Source of the DNA: Betaproteobacteria bacterium Ga0077526
GTDB taxonomy: Bacteria; Pseudomonadota; Gammaproteobacteria; Burkholderiales; Ga0077523
Assembly (NCBI GenBank): GCA_001464765.1
Contig: LNDV01000016.1
Location: forward strand, 61,963 to 125,962
DNA: 64,000 bases
Reading direction: 5' to 3'
Under the pieces are notes generated by a model. The model worked only from the letters and a program-made list of their open reading frames with translations. It was not told where the DNA came from and ran no database searches. Of the stretch, positions 53,945-63,776 are shown one piece after another. The position numbers and the translations under genes are program-made. Each line of letters opens with the position of its first letter. The first letter of the stretch is position 1.

Positions 53945-55543
53945 ATGCGACGGATCGCAGCCCTGTGCGTGCTGTGCCTGCTCGGCCTGGGACAGCCCGC
54001 CGCCGCCCAGAATTCCGGAGCGCCGGGCGGTCCACGGTTCGACATCAAACGCTACGTCGTGGACGGCGCCACGCTGATTCCCGCCGCGAAGGTTCGCGCA
54101 GCCCTCGAGCCCTACACCGGACGTCAGCGGGACTTCAACGCTGTCCAGAACGCGCTCAAGGCACTGGAAAAGGCCTACGCCGATGCCGGTTATACCGCGA
54201 TCCAGGTCGTTCTCCCCGAGCAGGAACTTCGTGACGGCGAGGTCCGCCTCCAGGTCCGCGAACTGAAGGTCGGCAAGCTCACCGTCGAGGGCAACAAGCA
54301 CTTCGACGAGGCCAACGTCCGCCGCAGTCTCCCCGCCCTTGCGCCGGGCGTGTCCCCGAACGTAGACATCGTTGCCCGCAACCTCCGGACGGCCAACGAG
54401 TCCCCGGCCAAGAACACGACCGTTCTGCTCCGCACGGGCGAAGAGGAAGGCACCGTCGACGCCGTGGCCCGCGTCGTGGACCAGAAGCCGTGGCGCGGCG
54501 CCGTGACCCTCGACAGCACAGGCACCCCTTCGACCGGCATGCTGCGACTGGGGTTCTCAGCTCAGCATGCAAACCTGTTCAATCGCGACCAGGTGCTGAG
54601 CGCGCAGTACATCACCTCGCCGTCGTACCCCAACCGGGTCAGCATCATGGGCCTCGGCTATCACGTTCCCCTCTACGGTCTGGGCGACTCGCTCGACTTC
54701 GCCTACGTCTATTCCGACGTGGATTCGGGCCTGGTCACCACCCAGCCCGGTTCCATCTTCGGCATCAGCGGCAGCGGTCAGTTCTATTCCGGCCGCTACA
54801 ACCTCAACCTGCCGCGGCGAGGAAACTGGGACCAGAAGTTCGTGTTCGGGGTCGATTGGCGGGAGTTCTCCAGCAACGTGTTCCAGCCAGGGGGCACCAG
54901 TACCAGGTCGCTCGTACCGGATATCACCGTGCATCCGGTCAGTGCCGGCTACGTCGGCCGCCGCAAGACGCAGACCGACGACCTCTCCCTGTTCTTCACT
55001 GTAGTGAAGAACATCCCCGGCGGGTCGGATGGCAATTTGGCCGCCTTCCAGCGGTCGCGCCCTGGCGCAGACGCTGGCTACACCCTCTGGCGCGTCGGCG
55101 GCTCCTACCTCCGGGTACTGCCCCGCGACTGGCAGGCCCGGGTATCCACTTCCGCACAGTTCACCGCGGATCGCATGGTCTCCGGCGAGCAGTTCGGTCT
55201 GGGCGGGATGGATTCCGTCCGCGGCTTCCTCGAGCGGGAAATCGCCAACGACCGCGGCATCCGTTCCGGCATCGAGCTCTACACGCCCGATCTGAACCTG
55301 GGCGCCGATGCAGGCTTCCGGAGCCGTGCCCTTGCCTTCTTCGACTACGGCTACATGGCGCGCAACGGCGCGCTGGCGGGCGAGATTCGCGCCGAGTCGA
55401 TCTCCAGTTTCGGGCTCGGTCTGCGAGCCTTCTACCGCGACATGATGAGCCTGCGTCTCGATTTCAGCCGCGTCCACCAGGGCGGTGGCCTGCAGAACAC
55501 GGGCGATTTGCGGTTGCAGGGCACGGTATCCATGTTCTTCTGA
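53945..55543 (+). CDS. TpsB/ShlB-family outer-membrane transporter (two-partner secretion)
   Basis: This 532-residue outer-membrane protein exports the large TpsA exoprotein encoded just after it. It has a signal peptide ending PAAA, two POTRA domains (about 35-110 and 110-180; RELKVGKLTVEGNKHFDEANVRRSLP is a clear one), and a 16-strand barrel with the VRGF motif (MDSVRGFLEREI) in the L6 loop. The C-terminal residue is Phe. I chose the ATG at 53945, preceded by GGAG; an ATG five codons upstream is possible. The upstream gap from the OmpA gene is AT-rich. It is followed by the TpsA gene after 42 bases. Confidence 0.92.
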   Translation: MRRIAALCVLCLLGLGQPAAAQNSGAPGGPRFDIKRYVVDGATLIPAAKVRAALEPYTGRQRDFNAVQNALKALEKAYADAGYTAIQVVLPEQELRDGEVRLQVRELKVGKLTVEGNKHFDEANVRRSLPALAPGVSPNVDIVARNLRTANESPAKNTTVLLRTGEEEGTVDAVARVVDQKPWRGAVTLDSTGTPSTGMLRLGFSAQHANLFNRDQVLSAQYITSPSYPNRVSIMGLGYHVPLYGLGDSLDFAYVYSDVDSGLVTTQPGSIFGISGSGQFYSGRYNLNLPRRGNWDQKFVFGVDWREFSSNVFQPGGTSTRSLVPDITVHPVSAGYVGRRKTQTDDLSLFFTVVKNIPGGSDGNLAAFQRSRPGADAGYTLWRVGGSYLRVLPRDWQARVSTSAQFTADRMVSGEQFGLGGMDSVRGFLEREIANDRGIRSGIELYTPDLNLGADAGFRSRALAFFDYGYMARNGALAGEIRAESISSFGLGLRAFYRDMMSLRLDFSRVHQGGGLQNTGDLRLQGTVSMFF

Positions 55544-55585
55544 CGTTGGACCGTTGATTTGACGTGATGTGAAGTAGGGGGGGCC

Positions 55586-58500
55586 ATGGGCCAGCGTTTT
55601 GGAAGTACCGGCCTGAGGCTGAAGACGATCACGACCGCCATCATGGCAGCACTGCCCTGGCTCGCGGCGGCCAACCCTGTGGGACCGGAGGTCATTTCCG
55701 GCCAGGTGGGCTTCCACCAAGCCGGCAACACCCTCACCGTCACCAACTCCCCAGGCGCCATCATCCACTGGGACTCCTTCTCCATCGCCCAGGGCGAGAT
55801 CACACGCTTCGTCCAGCAGTCCGCCGCCAGCCAGGTCCTCAACCGCATCGTCGGCCACGACCCCTCACAGATCCTCGGCTCCCTCCAGTCCAACGGCCAG
55901 GTCTTCCTCATCAACCCCAACGGCATCGTCTTCGGTCCCAATGCCCAGGTCGACGTCGCCGGGCTGGTTGTCTCCCCCCTAAAGTTCTCCAACACCGATT
56001 TCCTCGCTGGCCGACTGTCCTTCAGCGACGATCTCGAGGCCGGCACCATCCGCAACCACGGCACCATCCGCACCCTGGGCAGCGGCAACATCTACCTCAT
56101 CGCCCCCAGCGTCGAGAACCACGGCATCATCCAGGCCGCCGACGGCGCCGTCATCCTCGCCGCAGGTCGCAAGGCCACCCTCGTCGACACCCACCGCCCC
56201 GATGTGCGCGTCGAGATCTCTGCGCCAGACAACGAAGCCCTCAACGTCGGTTCCATCATCGGCGGTCACGTCGGCATCTATGGCGGCGCCGTGCGCAACG
56301 AAGGCAGCATTCAGGCATCGCAGGCGCTGCAGGGCTCCGACGGGTCGATCTGGCTGCGCGCCTCCGGCAACGTGATCACCGGGAGTGCCAGCCGATTCAC
56401 AGTGAGCGGTGCGTCCGGCGGCGAAATCACCATCAGCGGCGACGCGGTGACCCACGCCGGCACAGCCTCGGCTTCGGGCGCCAATGGCGGCAGCATCCGC
56501 ATCGATTCCGCCAGCCGCTTCACGCAGACCGGCAGTCTCGTCGCCCGCGGCTCGTCGGGCGCCGGCGGGTCGATCGTCGTGACGTCCCAGACCGGCATGG
56601 CGCAGACGCTCGGCGCAGCCATCGATGCGACAGGTGCGCGCGGCGGGTCGATCACGCTCTCCGGAGGTCTTGGACGCACGTTCCTATCAGGGCGAAACGA
56701 TGCCTCGGGCGCCGTGCTCGATGGCGGGAGCATCTCCGTGCGAGGCAGCGACATCGCGCTCGTTGGGGTGACGCTCTCGGCGAACGGCCCTCGCGGCGGC
56801 GGCGAGATCCAGATCGGTGGTGGCCCCATGGGTGCGCGCGGTATCGCGACAGCCACCGACGTGTACGCGTCGGCCACCACGACACTCAGCGCGAATGCCC
56901 TCTCGAACGGCCGTGGCGGCGACATCATCCTGTGGTCCGACGGCACCACTCGCGTGGGCGCGACGTTGAGCGCGCGGGGTGGTGCGCACGAAGGAGACGG
57001 CGGGTTCATCGAGGTATCCGGCAAGGCGCAGACTGCGTTCGGCGGCGTGGCCCATGCGTCGTCCCCCGCCGGACGCGCCGGCACTTTCCTGCTCGACCCG
57101 AAGAACATCATCATCGACGACACGGCCGCCGGCATCCGCTACCGCGACCTGCTCGATCCCAACCCGAACACCGATGCGGCCAACGGCAACGGCTGGGGCC
57201 AGATCATCGAGTTTCACGCGGGCAACACGCTGGTCACCGACCCCTACGACAACGCGGCGGGCATCCGTTCCGGCGCCATCTACCTCTATCGCGGCAGCGA
57301 CGGCGCGCTGCTGACGGCGCTCACCGGTGCGGCCGCCGAAGATGGCATCGGCATTGGGCGCCGCGTGGACGTCCGCAACAACCTGCTGCTCATGCACATG
57401 CTGTTCGGAAGCGGCAACGGTCAAATCGCCAGCGCGAAAGGCGCCGTGACCTGGATCGATCCGTCGACCGGTCTGCTGTCCGATGGCACGGGAGGCGGCA
57501 CTGTGGGAACCGCCAACAGCGTCGTGGGCGAACGCAGCGGCGACCGGGCAGGATTCGTCACGCCGCTCGCGAGCGGCGGCAACGGATACTTCCTGCTGAG
57601 CGAGAACTGGAACGATCGACGCGGGGCGATCACCTGGATCGACGTGTCGACCGGCCGTCTCGGCAACGGCGCCACCGGGGGCGCGATCGGCTCGGCGAAC
57701 AGCCTCGTGGGCAGCGCCGCCGGCGACCGCGTCGGCGCCACCTCCACGGGAGAAACTAACGTCCGCGAGAGCCATGGCAACGCGCTGATCCTGTCACCGG
57801 AATTCGCCAGCGGCGCCGGCGCCCTGTCCTGGATATCGGGCGCGACCGGTCGCCTCGCCGACGGCTCAGTGGGCGGTGTGGTGTCCGCCGCGAACAGTTT
57901 CGTCGGCACTGCCGCAGGCGATGGCGTGGGCCGCCTCGGCGCGACGAATGTCCCGAACGGCTTCCTGTTCCAGATGCCCGACTGGAACGGTGCACGCGGT
58001 GCGCTCACCTGGATCGAGATGGCCACCGGCCGCACACCCGGCGGCGCTCAGGCCGGTGTCATCGGCGCGGCCAACAGCATCGTCGGCGGCGCCGCCGGAG
58101 ACCGCTTCGGCGCGGACGTACGCCTCCTGTCCAGCGACCATTTCCTCGTGCTGAGCCCCGACTGGGACGGTCCTGCCGGGCTGCAGGACGTCGGCGCCGT
58201 CACCTGGATTCGCAACACCGGCGCGCTCGCCAACAACGCGACCTCGGGAACGCTGTCCTCGGCAACGAGCCTGATCGGCGGGGCGGCGTTCGATCGGGTG
58301 GGAAGCGGCGGAATTCAGGAACTGTGGGGCGACCACCTCGTGCTGCCCGTGGTAGTCATCAGCCCGCAGTGGGGCGGCGCCGGAGTCAACGCCAATGCGA
58401 AGGGCGCAGTCACCTGGCTGAACGGTATCACCGGTAACACCCTCGCCGGTACGCCGGGCGGCGTGCTCGCCGCAGAGAATAGCCTCGTGGGTTCGAGGAT

Positions 58501-61500
58501 CGGCGATCGGGTTGGCACACGCGGAGACACGGCAGACAGCATCGGCGGCGGGATCACGACCACGGGCTTCGGCCAGAACTTCGTCGTGGCGAGCCCGAAC
58601 TGGGACCTGGCCCGGGGCGCGGTCACCTTCCTTTCGTTCAGCGGCAACACGGCAGCGGGCACGGCGGCGATCGGCGCGGTCGGCGATGCGAACAGTCTTG
58701 TGGGCACCGACAGGGATAGCCGCGTAGGCGAGTTCGTCGACACGCTATCGAATGGCCACATCGTCGTGCGGAGTCCAGACTGGAACGTGCTCGACGGGGA
58801 CAGCATCTCCGTCTACGGCGCCGCGACCTGGATGAACGGCGCCAGTGGCCTGCTGGCGGGCATGTCCACGGCCTCGCAGTTCACGGCGGGATCGACCGCC
58901 GTGGGACCGGGCAATTCCGTGGTCGGCACGAGTGATGGCGACCGCGTCGGCAGCGGTGGTCTCTTCAACAACGGTTCCACCCTGCTCGTTCTGAGTCCCT
59001 CAGCCCGCACCTTCACCGAAGGCGGTCCGGTCCCGGGCGTGGTCACGTGGATGGACCGGAACACCGGTCGGCTCGCCAACATGACGAGCGCCGCAGACTA
59101 CGCACAGCTCGGCGGTTTCATCAGCGACAGGAACAGCGTCGCCGGCAACATCACGCCGGAGATCACGGCCGTCGGTTCCGGCGCCGTGCTGCTGCTCGAT
59201 CGCACGTGGGGCAGCAACCGCGGCGCTCTCACCTGGCTTGGCAGCGACGGCCGTCTGGCGAACGGCGCCACCGGGGGCGTCGTTTCAAGATTCACCAGCC
59301 TCGTCGGGTCGAGCGTGGGGGAAGGCGCCACGATGTCCCTCGAGTGGCTCAATGGCGGCAACCATCTGCTGCTCACGCCGGACTGGAGCGATCGCGGCAG
59401 CAAGATCGCCGCCGGCGCGGTCACCTGGATCAGCGCGAGGAATGGTCGTCTCGCCAACGGTCTGGCGGCCGGCGAGATCGGGGCAGACAACAGCATCGTG
59501 GGCGGTGCCGCCAACGACCGCATCGGCAGCGGCGGCATCGACCCGATCGACTACTACTACGGTTCCCACATCCACTTCGTCCGCAGTCCGGAATGGACGG
59601 ACGGCGGCACCAAGGTCGCGGCAGGCGCCCTCACCCGATTCGACGCGAACTCCGGCCTGCTGTCCGGCATGACGGCCGCGACGGACTTCGCCGAGCTTGG
59701 CGGCAGAGTCGACCGCGGCAACAGCCTCGTCGGCGCCCATTCCGGCGATAGGATCGGCGACGGCGAGTTTCTCCGCTTTAACTCCGGTACCGGGTACGGC
59801 GCTCTGATCCGCCACGCCAACTTCGCATCGGGTGCCGGTGCGATTACCTGGATACGCGGCAGCGACGGCATGCTCGCCGACGAGAACTTCGGCGGCGTCG
59901 TGAGCACGGCAAACAGTCTCGTCGGCAGCGCCGCCGGGGATGCCATCGGCAGCGGCGGGCTCCAGGCGGTGTCTGATGGCCAGACCGGCAAGTTCTTCGT
60001 GCTGAGCCCGGACTGGAGCGATGCCGGCACCAGGTCCGCGGCCGGCGCCATCACCTGGTTCGACGCCAATGCCGGCACCCTCAGCGACGGCTCGCACGGC
60101 GGCGTGGTATCGGCGACCAACAGTCTCGTGGGCACGGCCGCAGGGGACCGCATCGGTTCCGGCGGCATCCGCAAGGCGTCCGCCGACGGCTACGAGATGC
60201 GGCACTTCGCCTTCAGCCCGCTCTGGTCGGACGGCGGCACCAAGGCCGGGGCCGGCGCAGTCACGTGGATCGACGGCGAGACGGGCCACCTGATCGACGA
60301 AAGCGCCGGCGGCGCGGTGTCTGGCGCGAACAGTCTCGTGGGGTCCGCCGCCGGGGATTCGGTGGGGAGCGGATGGCTCGTCCCATTGAAGGTCGCCGGG
60401 TCGCGCGGCCTGATCCTGAGCCCGGAATGGTCCGCGGGCGGCACGCAGGCGAGCACCGGGGCGATCACCTGGTACAACGCGGAGGCCGGCGTACTCGCCA
60501 ACGGTCAACTTCTGCGCGGAGCCGTGTCCGGACAGAACAGCATAGTCGGCACGGCTGCCGGCGACCGGGTCGGCAGTTCCGAGGACTGGTTCTCGTTCAG
60601 TCGTCTGATCGACAGCGGCGCCGATCGCTGGTCGCTGATCTTCAGCCCCCACTGGAGCGACGGCGGCACCAAGGCGGGCGCCGGGGCGATGACGTGGATC
60701 GATTCCGCGACCGGCCTGCTGGCAGACATGGCGCGACCGGAGGACTTTCTCACCACGGGCGGTGCCATCAGCGCGACGAACAGTCTGGTCGGCGCCAATG
60801 CGGGTGACCGTGTCGGCGGACAGATGCCGGACAACTACCATGGGTTCCAGGACTTCCGGCCCGAGGGTCGTTACGTCGGATCCGATGGACTCCTGCTGAC
60901 AAGCCGCGGCTTCGCGAACGGCGCCGGTGCAGTCACCTGGCTGGACCTGGCAAACCGGAGGCTCACCGACGGCAGTTCGGGTGGACGCCTGGGGGCCGCC
61001 AACAGCCTCGTGGGCGACCGCGCCGGGGATGGCGTCGGCGAGACCCTGCTCTCGGTCGCCGACTCCTTCCTCGTGGTGAGCCCGGACTGGCACGGCGGGA
61101 CCGGCGCGGTGACCTGGCTGAACACGGCCACGGGCCGACTCGTCAACGGTGCGGCCGGCGGCGTTGTCTCGGCAGCCAACAGCATGGTCGGCACTCAGTC
61201 GGGAGATCGCATCGGGGCGAACCACGTCTACGGCTACAGTTACAACGGTCGCATCCTCTTCCATTCGAGCGAGTGGAATGCAGGCCGCGGCGCCGCGACC
61301 TGGATGGACGGCCACACTGGCCTGCTGGCCAACATGACGACGGCAGACGGCTACGACGGCACGGTGAGCGCTGCCAACAGTCTCGTCGGCGAGCGTGGTA
61401 CGCAGCCGGGGACGGAAGACACGGGCGACGGGATCGGCAGCACCCAGGTATTCACGACGTTCGACTACTTCATCGTGATGAGCGGCCGCTGGAACGACGG

Positions 61501-63634
61501 CCGCGGTGCCATCACTCGAATCCGCATGAGCGACGGCGCACTGATCGATGGCGCCAGGGGCAGTGTCATCACCGCCGCCAACAGCCTCGTGGGCTCGGCG
61601 GCGGGCGACGGGGTGGGAGCAGCGGCGTACCCGCAGTTCGTGAGCGGCGGCAACTGGCTGCTCACCTCAACGAGCTACTCGTCTGGCCGCGGCGCCGTCA
61701 CCATGATGCCGTCCGACTGGTCGCTCGTGGGCGAGTTGAACGCGCGCAACAGCGTGATCGGGTCGCAGCCGAATGCCGGCCTGCAGACATTTGACGATAC
61801 GGGTTTCTATCATTTGCACGACTGGTCGACGGATTCCAGCCTGCTGCGCTTCGCCACCGACGGCGCTGGTCGCATCGTGGTGCTCTCAAACAAGTTTGCC
61901 TCGAGCGCGGACCCGCCCCTCGGCTTCAGCGACTTCCTCGGCCAGGACATCACAGTCGCACCGGCCGTCATCGAGCGAATGCTGAACAGCGGCACGCGCG
62001 TCGTGCTGCAGGCCAACAACGACATCACGATCCGCAAGGCGATCCTCGCGACCGGCACGTCCGCCAGCGATGGCGCCCTCGTTCTGCAGGCCGGGCGGAG
62101 CATCCTCGTCAATGCCGATGTAACCAACCGCAATGTGGACGACAGTGGTCTCTCGATTCACATGACTGCGCACGAGTCGGCTGCGGCCGGCGTGGTCGCC
62201 TCCGAAAGGGATGCGGGTGCAGGCGAGATCCGCATGGCCGCCGGTACCACGATCACAGGCGGCGGCACGGTGCGCCTCGAAGTCGGCTCCGGTGCAGGCG
62301 CCGGCACCCCCGGCGGCATCTACCTCGCCAACGTCAATGGCCAGCGTGTCGAGATCATCAATGCGGTGGCGCAGACCATCGACGCGCAACGGGTCATCGA
62401 ACAACTGATCAACTCCACCGTCAGGCAGACCGGCCCCGGCACCGCCGGGCAGACCGGCGTCGTCGTTCAGGCCGGCGGCGCCATCCTCGGCGCCACCTCG
62501 GCACTCATCGCCGCCGACTCCGGAACGGTACTGCTCACGGGCCGTTCCGTCGGCGCCCCTGCTGCACCCATGCGGCTGGCTTCGAACGGCCTCGTGACCG
62601 CAACAGCCCTGGCTGGCGGCGCGTTCCTGGAGCAGCCGCAGGGCTCCGCCGCCACGGGAAGCTACGCCCTCAGCGTGCCAGAAGATCAGCCTCTGTCGCT
62701 GTCGGTTCCCAACGGGGTGCTGACTGTCTCGGAAGCGCTCAATCGCTCGGGCAGCATCAGCTTCACCGGCGGTACCGGGCTGGTCGTCACGACCAGCGTC
62801 TTTTCCGGCGGCAGCATCGCGCTCTCCACGGTACGCGGCGGCATCGGCTTGCAGAACGCCACGATCGTGTCGAGCGGAAGCGGCGTGTCCTTCACGGGCG
62901 AATCGCTCTCGATGTCGAGATCCCTCGTAGCCTCGACCGGCGGCATCAGCATCGCGGTACCGGGCGCGGTGAGCATCGTGGAATCGGTGGTATCTCCCTC
63001 CGGCGAGCTCGGTCTCGCTCTCGGCACGGTGGCGACCCCCCTGGGTTCGCTGACTCTGGAAGGTGCGACGCGCCACGCCTCGGTCGGAAGCCCGAGCCGC
63101 ACTGACCTGCGGGTTCGCGGCAACGTCGTGATCGCCGGCGGAGCCAACCTCGGTGCGGAAGGCGCGTGCAGCGGGTTCATCGGTGGCGACCTGATCCTCA
63201 CCGGCGGTTCTGCCGACGGGGCATCCGCCACGCTCACTGGAAATCCGGACATCGGCTCGGCAGCCTCTCCCCTGCAGATCGGGGGCAAGATCCGGATGAC
63301 AACCGGCTCGGGGGCGAACGCCTTCGCCGCAATCCTCGCGAACATGCCGACCACGATCTACCTCGACTTCCCCAACCGGGACTCCGGCGGGTTCACCGTG
63401 GACGGCCAGCCCGTATTCGCCGCGGCGAACTCCGGGTTCTTCGCCGGCGGACGCGAAGCGGTACTCGGGCAGAACCTGTTCATCACCTACGGCGGGTCCC
63501 GCCTGGCCGGCGTGGGAGCGGGCAACAGTCCGTTCAACGATCTGCTGATCGGTCTGCTGCGAGGGATGGAAACGCCCCAGTGGCCGAGGGTATCGGCCAG
63601 CGACGACGACCAGGTCCTGCCGCGATGCCAGTGA
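55586..63634 (+). CDS. TpsA exoprotein with TPS domain and ~22 tandem repeats
   Basis: This exported giant protein of 2,682 residues has a signal peptide ending AAA, then a TPS domain (about 31-280) with the NPNGI motif at 110-114 that is recognised by the TpsB next door. Residues ~285-640 form Gly-rich beta-helix turns (GGSI-type). About 22 repeats of ~65 residues follow (641-2061), each with ANSLVG-x-AAGDRVG, then a LSPDW / GAVTW core, and a GGVVS end. The C-terminal part (2062-2682) is again beta-helical, with no membrane anchor, so the protein may be released or held by other means. Its role is probably adhesion or biofilm; no toxin domain is visible. It follows tpsB by 42 bases. Confidence 0.9.
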   Translation: MGQRFGSTGLRLKTITTAIMAALPWLAAANPVGPEVISGQVGFHQAGNTLTVTNSPGAIIHWDSFSIAQGEITRFVQQSAASQVLNRIVGHDPSQILGSLQSNGQVFLINPNGIVFGPNAQVDVAGLVVSPLKFSNTDFLAGRLSFSDDLEAGTIRNHGTIRTLGSGNIYLIAPSVENHGIIQAADGAVILAAGRKATLVDTHRPDVRVEISAPDNEALNVGSIIGGHVGIYGGAVRNEGSIQASQALQGSDGSIWLRASGNVITGSASRFTVSGASGGEITISGDAVTHAGTASASGANGGSIRIDSASRFTQTGSLVARGSSGAGGSIVVTSQTGMAQTLGAAIDATGARGGSITLSGGLGRTFLSGRNDASGAVLDGGSISVRGSDIALVGVTLSANGPRGGGEIQIGGGPMGARGIATATDVYASATTTLSANALSNGRGGDIILWSDGTTRVGATLSARGGAHEGDGGFIEVSGKAQTAFGGVAHASSPAGRAGTFLLDPKNIIIDDTAAGIRYRDLLDPNPNTDAANGNGWGQIIEFHAGNTLVTDPYDNAAGIRSGAIYLYRGSDGALLTALTGAAAEDGIGIGRRVDVRNNLLLMHMLFGSGNGQIASAKGAVTWIDPSTGLLSDGTGGGTVGTANSVVGERSGDRAGFVTPLASGGNGYFLLSENWNDRRGAITWIDVSTGRLGNGATGGAIGSANSLVGSAAGDRVGATSTGETNVRESHGNALILSPEFASGAGALSWISGATGRLADGSVGGVVSAANSFVGTAAGDGVGRLGATNVPNGFLFQMPDWNGARGALTWIEMATGRTPGGAQAGVIGAANSIVGGAAGDRFGADVRLLSSDHFLVLSPDWDGPAGLQDVGAVTWIRNTGALANNATSGTLSSATSLIGGAAFDRVGSGGIQELWGDHLVLPVVVISPQWGGAGVNANAKGAVTWLNGITGNTLAGTPGGVLAAENSLVGSRIGDRVGTRGDTADSIGGGITTTGFGQNFVVASPNWDLARGAVTFLSFSGNTAAGTAAIGAVGDANSLVGTDRDSRVGEFVDTLSNGHIVVRSPDWNVLDGDSISVYGAATWMNGASGLLAGMSTASQFTAGSTAVGPGNSVVGTSDGDRVGSGGLFNNGSTLLVLSPSARTFTEGGPVPGVVTWMDRNTGRLANMTSAADYAQLGGFISDRNSVAGNITPEITAVGSGAVLLLDRTWGSNRGALTWLGSDGRLANGATGGVVSRFTSLVGSSVGEGATMSLEWLNGGNHLLLTPDWSDRGSKIAAGAVTWISARNGRLANGLAAGEIGADNSIVGGAANDRIGSGGIDPIDYYYGSHIHFVRSPEWTDGGTKVAAGALTRFDANSGLLSGMTAATDFAELGGRVDRGNSLVGAHSGDRIGDGEFLRFNSGTGYGALIRHANFASGAGAITWIRGSDGMLADENFGGVVSTANSLVGSAAGDAIGSGGLQAVSDGQTGKFFVLSPDWSDAGTRSAAGAITWFDANAGTLSDGSHGGVVSATNSLVGTAAGDRIGSGGIRKASADGYEMRHFAFSPLWSDGGTKAGAGAVTWIDGETGHLIDESAGGAVSGANSLVGSAAGDSVGSGWLVPLKVAGSRGLILSPEWSAGGTQASTGAITWYNAEAGVLANGQLLRGAVSGQNSIVGTAAGDRVGSSEDWFSFSRLIDSGADRWSLIFSPHWSDGGTKAGAGAMTWIDSATGLLADMARPEDFLTTGGAISATNSLVGANAGDRVGGQMPDNYHGFQDFRPEGRYVGSDGLLLTSRGFANGAGAVTWLDLANRRLTDGSSGGRLGAANSLVGDRAGDGVGETLLSVADSFLVVSPDWHGGTGAVTWLNTATGRLVNGAAGGVVSAANSMVGTQSGDRIGANHVYGYSYNGRILFHSSEWNAGRGAATWMDGHTGLLANMTTADGYDGTVSAANSLVGERGTQPGTEDTGDGIGSTQVFTTFDYFIVMSGRWNDGRGAITRIRMSDGALIDGARGSVITAANSLVGSAAGDGVGAAAYPQFVSGGNWLLTSTSYSSGRGAVTMMPSDWSLVGELNARNSVIGSQPNAGLQTFDDTGFYHLHDWSTDSSLLRFATDGAGRIVVLSNKFASSADPPLGFSDFLGQDITVAPAVIERMLNSGTRVVLQANNDITIRKAILATGTSASDGALVLQAGRSILVNADVTNRNVDDSGLSIHMTAHESAAAGVVASERDAGAGEIRMAAGTTITGGGTVRLEVGSGAGAGTPGGIYLANVNGQRVEIINAVAQTIDAQRVIEQLINSTVRQTGPGTAGQTGVVVQAGGAILGATSALIAADSGTVLLTGRSVGAPAAPMRLASNGLVTATALAGGAFLEQPQGSAATGSYALSVPEDQPLSLSVPNGVLTVSEALNRSGSISFTGGTGLVVTTSVFSGGSIALSTVRGGIGLQNATIVSSGSGVSFTGESLSMSRSLVASTGGISIAVPGAVSIVESVVSPSGELGLALGTVATPLGSLTLEGATRHASVGSPSRTDLRVRGNVVIAGGANLGAEGACSGFIGGDLILTGGSADGASATLTGNPDIGSAASPLQIGGKIRMTTGSGANAFAAILANMPTTIYLDFPNRDSGGFTVDGQPVFAAANSGFFAGGREAVLGQNLFITYGGSRLAGVGAGNSPFNDLLIGLLRGMETPQWPRVSASDDDQVLPRCQ
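55679..55803 (+). repeat. TPS-domain segment nearly identical to that of the second TpsA gene
   Basis: This 125-base segment matches 63876-64000 with a single difference (CCAAGCC versus CCAGGCC). It starts right after the signal-peptidase site and continues to the window edge. The true length of the shared region cannot be seen because the second copy is cut off. Confidence 0.9.
57508..61770 (+). repeat. Array of about 22 coding repeats (~195 bases each) in the TpsA gene
   Basis: The array begins with ANSVVGERSGDR and ends with RNSVIGSQPN. The consensus unit is about 65 residues: ANSLVGSAAGDRVGSGG, a variable segment, LSPDWSDGG, GAVTW(I/L), then a turn ending GRLANG..GGVVS. Copies vary in length by up to 15 residues and diverge in sequence, so this is an old array kept in frame. 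Confidence 0.9.
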
Positions 63635-63776
63635 CCTCGACCAAAGTCGGCCGACTTGGGCCGTGCGAAGAATCATATGGCCGGACAGGCCAAATCGGGC
63701 ATAGTCTCCGATGCGTGTGTCCGATGACCGGCGGACCACGTCCCGGTTAGCCGGGTGACGGAAGGGGACCTAAGAA

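Noticed and set aside
57508..61770. Tandem repeats as a possible CRISPR or non-coding satellite array
   Set aside because: The units are ~195 bases, vary in length by multiples of three and encode a conserved protein motif in one frame.
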